Shown in pieces: positions 6,279-11,188 of a stretch of DNA of 11,188 nucleotides (the first letter of the stretch is position 1; every line of letters begins with the position of its first letter). Both the position numbers and the translations under genes were made by a program. The notes below the pieces were generated by a model. It saw nothing but the letters and a program-made list of their open reading frames with translations, had not been told where the DNA came from and ran no database searches. This stretch comes from Ferruginibacter sp. (lineage in GTDB: Bacteria > Bacteroidota > Bacteroidia > Chitinophagales > Chitinophagaceae), in contig JANXOQ010000257.1 in assembly GCA_025357775.1 (NCBI GenBank), forward strand, positions 1 to 11,188, read 5' to 3'.

Positions 6279-6680
6279 TTAGTTAGACACAATATTTGAG
6301 TATTTTCAAAAACCGTTCCAATTATTGTTTTAATTTGTTAAAATATTTAACACATATTATTGAATTACAATTGCTTTTTATTAAAAAATCTGACAAATTT
6401 TTAATTGTATCATTTTTAATAACATCTTTATTAAATGAAGTGAGAATGTGTGTATTTTTTTTTCTAACTTAGAATATGGGGCATGCAAAAAAGGTATTAT
6501 AATATATAGGATAAGAAAAATTATGAAAAAGGTAGTGGCAAAATGGAAAATTTTCTTTAAAAAATGAAAGTTGTTATAAAAAAATATTAATCCTTTCAAT
6601 ATTATTTATAACGATGCATACTATTTCTAATTTATCTGATGTATAAAACACAGTAAAATCTAATTTTAAATTACTAAAAA
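6279..6680. other. AT-rich gap between the outer-membrane protein and MATE genes
   Basis: Part of a 414-bp gap with no convincing gene. A minus-strand open frame of 72 codons at 6381-6599 encodes only F/I/L/K-rich sequence of the kind AT-rich DNA gives by chance, with no motif. The notable elements are the operator-like palindrome at 6336-6352 and a perfect 10-bp palindrome GAAAATTTTC at 6546-6555. No tRNA-like fold or strong terminator is visible beyond the MATE stop at 6681. Confidence 0.5.
6336..6352. promoter_or_regulatory. Operator-like palindrome upstream of the outer-membrane protein gene
   Basis: TGTTAAA-ATA-TTTAACA is a perfect 7-bp inverted repeat with a 3-bp centre at 6344, about 78 bp upstream of the ATG at 6266. 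The length and TGT...ACA ends resemble sites for dimeric regulators of helix-turn-helix families, and the distance suits an upstream activator site. No regulator gene is nearby, and a chance dyad cannot be excluded at this base composition. Confidence 0.3.
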
Positions 6681-8045
6681 TTACAGCTGCATTTCTTTTT
6701 TAATTTTCCACTTTCCCTTTTTAATGTACAAAAACGACAACAAAAAAATTAGCGTCCAATAAACAAACTCATTGCTCCAAGCCACAGCAAGAGAAATATA
6801 ATGAATTTTCATAAAATAAAGTGTATATGCAAGGTAAAAACTAATGGCAATAATTTCTATGGTTAAATTTATTTTTGTTTTACCAATACCCGTTACAGCA
6901 TTTAGCCACACATTGGCTATGCTCATAAAAATCATACCCATTGATACAACCCTTATTATTGGTATACCTTCTGTTATAAAACTTGCATTTTGCTTAAATA
7001 AATTAAAAAATATTTGAGGAAAAATATTAAGTAGCAAAACAGGAATTGTACAAAAACCTACACTCCACATCATTATTTTTTTAATTGCAGGTATTATATC
7101 ATCTTCTCTTTTTTGCCCCATTAAATTACTTATCATATTATTGGCAGTGGTTGCAAATGCCCACACAAACACACCAGCAAGCCCAAATACGTTTCGCATT
7201 ACGTTGCTAATAGCTTTTGCATTTGCACCTCTGCCTTCTAGCAATAAAAAAAATACCAACCAAGTGGTTACACTTATTACATACTGCCCCACAAGTGGTA
7301 ATGATACTTCTAATATTTTTTTGCTAATTATTTTATTATACGCAAAAGAATGAAAAAGAGAATATTGTTTTTTTAACCCTGAAAAAAATATTACTGCAAA
7401 AACCACAATCATCCCTGAAAGTTCTGCTATTACCGATGCTACAGCTGCACCATTAAAACCCATTTTGGGGAAACCAGCATTTCCAAAAATGAGCAAATAA
7501 TCAAACAATATATTTAAAAGTGCTTCAAAAATAAAACCGATCATTAAATATTTGCTATTGAGCGATGCTATTAGAAAAGCATTGCCCATTTGAAAAAAAT
7601 ATAAAAATGGAAGTCCAAAAATTCTTATTTTAAGGAAACTCATTTCTTGTGGATAAGAAGATTGCTCTGCTACTTGTCTCATTATAGAAGGCGCAATTAG
7701 CCATGTGAATGCAATACCAACTACTGCAAATTGTAAGCTTATGCGCATACCTTGAGAAAGTATGATTTTAAATTTTTCATGATTACCGCTTCCTGCATTA
7801 TTTGAAAAAACAGATTGCATGGCATTGTTTAATCCATTACCTACAACTGCAAATATTAAATAGAATACTCCTGTAATGCCCGCATTTCCTAATGCTTCAT
7901 TACTTACGCTTCCCAAAAAAACACTATTAATAAGCATATTTAATTGAGGTATCATTATTGATAATGTTATAGGAAGTGCTATTGATAGTATTTGTTTGTT
8001 TGTTACATCTACCTTTAAATTATTTATTGTTGTACTAGTACTCAT
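6681..8045 (-). CDS. MATE-family multidrug/cation efflux transporter
   Basis: A 454-residue polytopic inner-membrane protein, normal for MATE pumps, which export cationic drugs and metabolites in exchange for H+ or Na+. Seen: about 12 hydrophobic helices in two similar halves. Half one starts near 18-45 (I22-A-L-P-I-T-L-S-I with the P25 of the MATE TM1) and carries S48-N-E-A-L-G-N-A-G-I-T-G (48-59); half two starts near 247 (V247-S-L-P-L-V-G-Q) and carries the matching A275-N-A-K-A-I-S-N (275-282) and N303-M-I-S-N-L-M-G-Q-K (303-312). N384-ish A-V-T-G-I-G-K-T-K (384-391) fits the late-helix G-x-G loop. The C-terminus is short and basic (K442-K-G-K-W-K-I-K-K). The ATG at 8045 is the first in frame and gives a 16-residue polar lead. 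It is divergent from the DUF3822 gene with 44 bp between. Substrate and coupling ion cannot be read from the sequence. Confidence 0.92.
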   Translation of the reverse strand: MSTSTTINNLKVDVTNKQILSIALPITLSIMIPQLNMLINSVFLGSVSNEALGNAGITGVFYLIFAVVGNGLNNAMQSVFSNNAGSGNHEKFKIILSQGMRISLQFAVVGIAFTWLIAPSIMRQVAEQSSYPQEMSFLKIRIFGLPFLYFFQMGNAFLIASLNSKYLMIGFIFEALLNILFDYLLIFGNAGFPKMGFNGAAVASVIAELSGMIVVFAVIFFSGLKKQYSLFHSFAYNKIISKKILEVSLPLVGQYVISVTTWLVFFLLLEGRGANAKAISNVMRNVFGLAGVFVWAFATTANNMISNLMGQKREDDIIPAIKKIMMWSVGFCTIPVLLLNIFPQIFFNLFKQNASFITEGIPIIRVVSMGMIFMSIANVWLNAVTGIGKTKINLTIEIIAISFYLAYTLYFMKIHYISLAVAWSNEFVYWTLIFLLSFLYIKKGKWKIKKEMQL

Positions 8046-8052
8046 AAGTAGG

Positions 8053-8060
8053 CAAAAATA
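8053..8060 (-). promoter_or_regulatory. Bacteroidota-type -7 box for the MATE gene
   Basis: The minus strand reads TATTTTTG, 8/8 to TAnnTTTG, 7 bp before the MATE ATG. A start site about 5 nt further on would give an mRNA with a leader of only a few nucleotides. No clear TTTG at -33. Confidence 0.4.
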
Positions 8061-8062
8061 TC

Positions 8063-8070
8063 TTATTTTG
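8063..8070 (+). promoter_or_regulatory. Candidate -7 box for the DUF3822-rsmD gene run
   Basis: TTATTTTG, 7/8 to TAnnTTTG, 19 bp before the TTG start at 8090. It lies 2 bp from the oppositely directed MATE box, so the upstream promoter parts of each would fall inside the other transcript's start region and both could not be occupied at once. Confidence 0.3.
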
Positions 8071-8089
8071 CCACATTAATTTATATACA

Positions 8090-8920
8090 TTGAAAGTTGC
8101 TTTTAAAATAACACCGATTATTACAAATTTTGCTGAAAATCATTTGTTGGCCGAGTTGTGTAACAATGAAATATCATTTCTTATTTATACACAAAACCCA
8201 ATGGCTTTAGTAGGTTTTTATAAATTTGAGTTAGATACAAATTTTATTGGTATAGATTATGCAGACGCTATAAAAACAATTATAGATTCAAAAACAGTTT
8301 TGCAACAAAATTATGCAACTACAAATATCTTTTATAATTTTTTACATTCTTCTTTAGTGCCTGCCAAATATTTTGTAGAAACTGAAAAAGAAAAAGTGCT
8401 TACATTAATGTTTGGGATAGATGCCGATACTTATAGCTTTCAAGAAAACGTAATTAATAATAATATTAAAAATATTTATAGAATCTCAACAAATATTTAC
8501 GATACTGTTAATAATATTTTATCAAATAATAGTTTTATGCATTCTACATCTGTACAAATACCAGTTGGTAAATATTTAAAAAATACAATAGAGTGCATTG
8601 TATATGGTAATAGCATAAAGGTTTTATTATTTAAAGAAGGCAACATACAAATTGTACAATTTTTTGAGTATGTAGCCCCAATAGATGTAAGCTATCACTT
8701 ACTTAATGTATGTGAAAGGTTTACAATTTCACCTAATGATGTACAACTAATTTTGAGTGGTATGATAGAAGAGAATTCAAATTTGTACACTGATATTTAT
8801 AAATATTTTTTACATATTTCATTTGCTAATTTGCCAAAAGATATAATTATTGCAGAAGATATGAAAGTAATGCCAAACCATTTTTATACTAACCTTATAG
8901 CACTTGCACAATGCGTATAA
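8090..8920 (+). CDS. DUF3822 family protein, TTG start
   Basis: A 276-residue protein of unknown function, read from TTG at 8090-8092. The frame is open back to a stop at 8045-8047 but has no ATG before 8090, and the product then begins K-V-A-F-K-I-T-P-I-I-T-N-F, which fits the usual opening of DUF3822 proteins (a short strand, then P-x-I-T/D). Seen: no signal peptide or membrane helix; mixed alpha/beta composition with two similar-looking halves, the first around L29-ish I-Y-T-Q-N and the second around V195-F-like strand turns near 170-200 (I-E-C-I-V-Y-G-N-S-I-K-V-L-L-F). The gene overlaps rsmD by 10 nt, and from memory DUF3822 genes commonly sit directly before rsmD in Bacteroidota, which suggests a role tied to translation or its regulation. 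That is inference. The family assignment rests on this placement plus the N-terminal pattern. Confidence 0.75.
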   Translation: MKVAFKITPIITNFAENHLLAELCNNEISFLIYTQNPMALVGFYKFELDTNFIGIDYADAIKTIIDSKTVLQQNYATTNIFYNFLHSSLVPAKYFVETEKEKVLTLMFGIDADTYSFQENVINNNIKNIYRISTNIYDTVNNILSNNSFMHSTSVQIPVGKYLKNTIECIVYGNSIKVLLFKEGNIQIVQFFEYVAPIDVSYHLLNVCERFTISPNDVQLILSGMIEENSNLYTDIYKYFLHISFANLPKDIIIAEDMKVMPNHFYTNLIALAQCV

Positions 8921-9510
8921 TAAGTGGAACACACGGGGGCAGGCGCATACAGCCGCCTACAAATATGCCTCACACAAGGCCTACAACCGATATAGCTAAA
9001 GAAGGTTTGTTTAATATTTTGCAAAATCAATTAGATTTTGAAACACTAACATGCCTTGATTTATTTGGTGGAACGGGCTGCATAAGCTATGAGCTTGCAA
9101 GTAGGGGAGTGCCAGAAATAACCATTGTAGAAATGGATAGTAAGATGTACGATTTTATAAAAAAAACTGCTGAGGAATTAAAGCTAGAAAATTTTAAGGT
9201 TATAAAAAGTGAAGTATTTAGTTTCATAAATTCTTGTACAACTAAATATGATTTAATTTTTGCTGGTCCTCCATATGCACTTACAACTATTGACGACTTG
9301 CCTATAAAAATATTTGAAAATAAACTATTGAAACCAGGAGGAAGATTTGTTTTGGAACATACACCAAGAAATGATTACAGAAAAAGTGAATACTATGCAA
9401 GAGAAAGAAACTATGGTACAACTATTTTTAGTACATTCATCAATCAAGAAGAGTTTCCTAAAAAAAATGAGCCAGATTATTTAAATAATGTAATAGTACC
9501 AGTATTATAA
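8911..9510 (+). CDS. rsmD: 16S rRNA (guanine966-N2)-methyltransferase RsmD, variant active-site motif
   Basis: A 199-residue Rossmann-fold methyltransferase, normal length for RsmD, which methylates N2 of G966 in 16S rRNA of the 30S subunit using S-adenosylmethionine. Seen: N-terminal M1-R-I-I-S-G-T-H-G-G-R (1-11) and R23-P-T-T-D-I-A-K-E-G-L-F-N (23-35), both signatures of this family; SAM motif I L49-D-L-F-G-G-T-G (49-56); the acidic end of strand 2 V73-E-M-D (73-76). The motif normally read D/N-P-P-Y/F is G119-P-P-Y122 here (codon GGT at the first place). The C-terminus has R165-E-R-N-Y-G-T-T (164-171 region), often seen in Bacteroidota homologues. Start ATG 8911 overlaps the DUF3822 stop, implying coupled translation. 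The name is firm; activity is less certain because of G119. Confidence 0.9.
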   Translation: MRIISGTHGGRRIQPPTNMPHTRPTTDIAKEGLFNILQNQLDFETLTCLDLFGGTGCISYELASRGVPEITIVEMDSKMYDFIKKTAEELKLENFKVIKSEVFSFINSCTTKYDLIFAGPPYALTTIDDLPIKIFENKLLKPGGRFVLEHTPRNDYRKSEYYARERNYGTTIFSTFINQEEFPKKNEPDYLNNVIVPVL

Positions 9511-9566
9511 TTTCTTTTTATAAATGTATAAAACTGTTTTAAATTTTTTTAAGTAAAGATGGCATT

Positions 9567-10133
9567 ATGAAAAAAAATGAAATTCGAATTCTATACAAAC
9601 AAAAGCGAAGAAAACTTATTTCTTCAGAAAAAGAAAAGTTAGAAGATTTAATGCTCATACAATTTCAAAAGTTACCCATTTTAGAAAATTTTTCAATTAT
9701 GTCTTTTGCGCCTATTGAGGTTCAAAATGAATTTGACCCATATTTGTGCGAAGAGTTTTGTTTTTTTAGGAATGAAAATACTTCTCTTTCGTACCCAATT
9801 GTAAATTCTTATACAGATAATATAGACTCATTTATTATTGGTGAAGAAACAGAGTTTGAACTTAATAATTATGGAATTGCAGAACCTATTGGTGGAATAA
9901 AAATAAACCCAAAAGACATACAAGTTATTTTTATGCCTTTGCTAGCGTTTGATAAAAGTGGCTACAGAGTAGGATATGGTATGGGATATTATGATAAATT
10001 TATTAAGTTATGTTCACCTAAAGTAATAAAAATTGGTTTCAGTTTTTTTGAAGCAGAAATAATTGACGACTTAAATGAACTTGATGAAAAAATGAATTAT
10101 TGTGTTACACCTACCCAAATTTATGAATTTTAA
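9567..10133 (+). CDS. ygfA: 5-formyltetrahydrofolate cyclo-ligase
   Basis: A 188-residue protein matching the usual 180-200 of this family (also called methenyltetrahydrofolate synthetase). It uses ATP to turn 5-formyl-THF into 5,10-methenyl-THF, returning folate to one-carbon metabolism. Seen: a basic N-terminus with K11-Q-K-R-R-K (11-16), where family members bind phosphate; F47-A-P-I-E-V (47-52) after the first strand; N101-Y-G-I-A-E-P (101-107), which matches the conserved G-x-x-E-P; and the signature P124-L-L-A-F-D, G132-Y-R-V-G-Y-G-M-G-Y-Y-D (124-143), the ATP-binding loop. The gene is 56 bp after rsmD and 12 bp before lpxK, so it is probably co-transcribed with lpxK. I see no -7 box in the 56-bp gap. 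Key residues are intact. Confidence 0.93.
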   Translation: MKKNEIRILYKQKRRKLISSEKEKLEDLMLIQFQKLPILENFSIMSFAPIEVQNEFDPYLCEEFCFFRNENTSLSYPIVNSYTDNIDSFIIGEETEFELNNYGIAEPIGGIKINPKDIQVIFMPLLAFDKSGYRVGYGMGYYDKFIKLCSPKVIKIGFSFFEAEIIDDLNELDEKMNYCVTPTQIYEF

Positions 10134-10145
10134 AAACTAATAAAA

Positions 10146-11188
10146 TTGCTCAAAAGTTTTCGTTATTTGCTATACCCTTTTTCACTTATCTATGGTGGTG
10201 TGGTTATGCTGCGCAATTTTTTATTTAATAAAAATATTTTAAAATCTGCTTCATTTAATTTTCCAATAATATGTGTAGGAAACCTTGCTACAGGTGGTAC
10301 TGGTAAAACACCTATGACGGAATATTTAATTGAACTGCTTCAACAAAAATATGAAGTTGCAACTTTAAGCCGAGGTTATAAAAGAAAAACAAAAGGTTTT
10401 GCAATAGCCAATGAGCGAACTACCGCTTTAGAAATTGGTGATGAACCAATGCAGTTTCACCAAAAATATCCCAATATAACAGTTGCAGTTGGCGAAGAGC
10501 GAATTGTAGCTATACCACAAATATTGCAAGACAAACCAAATTGTGATGTAATTATTTTAGATGATGGCTTTCAACATAGAACGGTAAAAGCAGGCTTGAA
10601 TATTGTATTAACTGACTTTAGTAACTTGTACACAAGAGATTTATTGCTGCCAGCCGGTGACTTAAGAGATATAAAAAAAAGTATGAGTCGTGCTAATATT
10701 GTAGTAGTTACAAAGTGCAAAAAAGACTTATCAGATATTGAACGCCTTGCAATTGAAAAAGAATTTAATTTATTACCCACCCAACAATTATTTTTTTCGG
10801 AAGTATTGTATGCACCGCCAATACATTTGTTTACAGGTAATGCTACAATTATAGATACAAATACTGATGTACTTTTAATAACTGGTATTGCAAGCCCTAA
10901 AATTTTAAAAACTTTTATTGCAAAAAATGCCAATAGTTACGATATGCTAAAATATGCAGACCATCATATTTTTAATAGTGGAGATTTAAAAGATATAAAG
11001 AAGCATTTTGAAAAGTTAAATTCTACTAAAAAAATAATTATAACCACAGAAAAAGATGGAGTAAGGCTTAAAAAATTTGAAAGTGAACTTTCAGAAATGC
11101 CCATTTATGTACTACCTATCAAATTTAGATTTATGTTTGATGAAGAAATATTTAATAAAAGAGTTTTTGAATTTGTACAATCATTTCA
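10146..11188 (+). CDS. lpxK: Tetraacyldisaccharide 4'-kinase (lipid A), TTG start, C-terminus cut by window edge
   Basis: 347 codons are visible and the frame is still open at the edge; Bacteroidota homologues are about 350-360, so nearly all is present. LpxK adds the 4'-phosphate to the lipid A disaccharide at the inner membrane, the sixth step of the Raetz pathway. Seen: an N-terminal amphipathic/hydrophobic anchor (L8-L-Y-P-F-S-L-I-Y-G-G-V, 8-19); Walker A in G45-N-L-A-T-G-G-T-G-K54-T-P (45-56); S75-R-G-Y-K-R-K (75-81); G98-D-E-P (98-101); D139-D-G-F-Q-H-R (139-145), which contains the catalytic Asp; P169-A-G-D-L-R (169-174); and D272-H-H (272-274). The start is TTG at 10146-10148: the frame opens at the stop of the previous gene, and the first ATG (10206) would remove the anchor. 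It lies 12 bp after the cyclo-ligase stop. Confidence 0.95.
   Translation, partial: MLKSFRYLLYPFSLIYGGVVMLRNFLFNKNILKSASFNFPIICVGNLATGGTGKTPMTEYLIELLQQKYEVATLSRGYKRKTKGFAIANERTTALEIGDEPMQFHQKYPNITVAVGEERIVAIPQILQDKPNCDVIILDDGFQHRTVKAGLNIVLTDFSNLYTRDLLLPAGDLRDIKKSMSRANIVVVTKCKKDLSDIERLAIEKEFNLLPTQQLFFSEVLYAPPIHLFTGNATIIDTNTDVLLITGIASPKILKTFIAKNANSYDMLKYADHHIFNSGDLKDIKKHFEKLNSTKKIIITTEKDGVRLKKFESELSEMPIYVLPIKFRFMFDEEIFNKRVFEFVQSF

Noticed and set aside
6381..6599. 72-codon open frame on the minus strand
   Set aside because: It is mostly F, I, L and K from A/T-only codons, has no recognisable motif, and lies in the most AT-rich gap. Chance opening is the simpler explanation.
10206..10208. ATG as the lpxK start
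   Set aside because: It would delete the 20-residue hydrophobic N-terminal anchor that LpxK proteins carry; the TTG at 10146 keeps it and gives a normal 12-bp spacing from the previous gene.
10571..10933. 120-codon open frame on the minus strand
   Set aside because: It lies wholly antisense inside lpxK, whose family motifs are intact on the plus strand.
1..11188. Defence system, biosynthetic cluster, prophage, CRISPR array or tRNA
   Set aside because: Every sizeable gene belongs to a housekeeping or common membrane family; no regularly spaced repeats, integrase, transposase or cloverleaf-like sequence was seen in any gap.

Overview
The window looks like a chromosomal segment of an AT-rich Bacteroidota genome, most likely near the family Chitinophagaceae. 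The grounds are three protein families that I associate with this phylum (DUF6089-type outer-membrane barrel, DUF7935-like membrane-anchored protein, DUF3822 protein placed directly before rsmD), several matches to the Bacteroidota -7 promoter box TAnnTTTG, the lack of clear Shine-Dalgarno sequences, and an LpxK gene that marks a lipid A-making Gram-negative. Most of the content is ordinary core metabolism and maintenance. I see no tRNA, rRNA, CRISPR array, phage or transposase gene, and no defence system.

Minus-strand block, 1-8045. Read right to left in the direction of transcription, it holds a MATE-family multidrug/cation efflux pump (6681-8045), a 414-bp AT-rich gap, a DUF6089-type outer-membrane protein (5412-6266), a ribonuclease D (4161-5300) followed after 15 bp by an AlkA-like DNA-3-methyladenine glycosylase (3540-4145), a single-pass DUF7935-like protein (2744-3250), ispE of the MEP isoprenoid pathway (1714-2535), rocD ornithine aminotransferase (313-1548), and the N-terminal 78 codons of a VIT/CCC1 Fe/Mn transporter cut by the window edge (1-234). 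Only the rnd-glycosylase pair is spaced like an operon. The others are separated by 78-414 bp.

Divergon, 8046-8089. MATE and the plus-strand block start only 44 bp apart. Two -7-like boxes lie almost back to back in this gap, so the two promoters would compete.

Plus-strand block, 8090-11188. A tight run of genes: DUF3822 (8090-8920, TTG start), rsmD 16S rRNA m2G966 methyltransferase (8911-9510, overlapping by 10 nt), 5-formyltetrahydrofolate cyclo-ligase (9567-10133) and lpxK tetraacyldisaccharide 4'-kinase (10146 to the window edge, TTG start). It joins ribosome modification, folate recycling and lipid A synthesis.

The most interesting non-coding stretch is 1576-1679, upstream of rocD. It is a compact cluster of three dyads with a perfect TAnnTTTG box inside one of them, enclosed by an 8-bp direct repeat. 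It could be a structured rocD leader or a small inserted intergenic element. The most interesting coding oddity is RsmD, where the expected D/N-PP-Y/F catalytic motif reads G-P-P-Y. I did not find a convincing new multi-gene system, and the findings are ranked accordingly.
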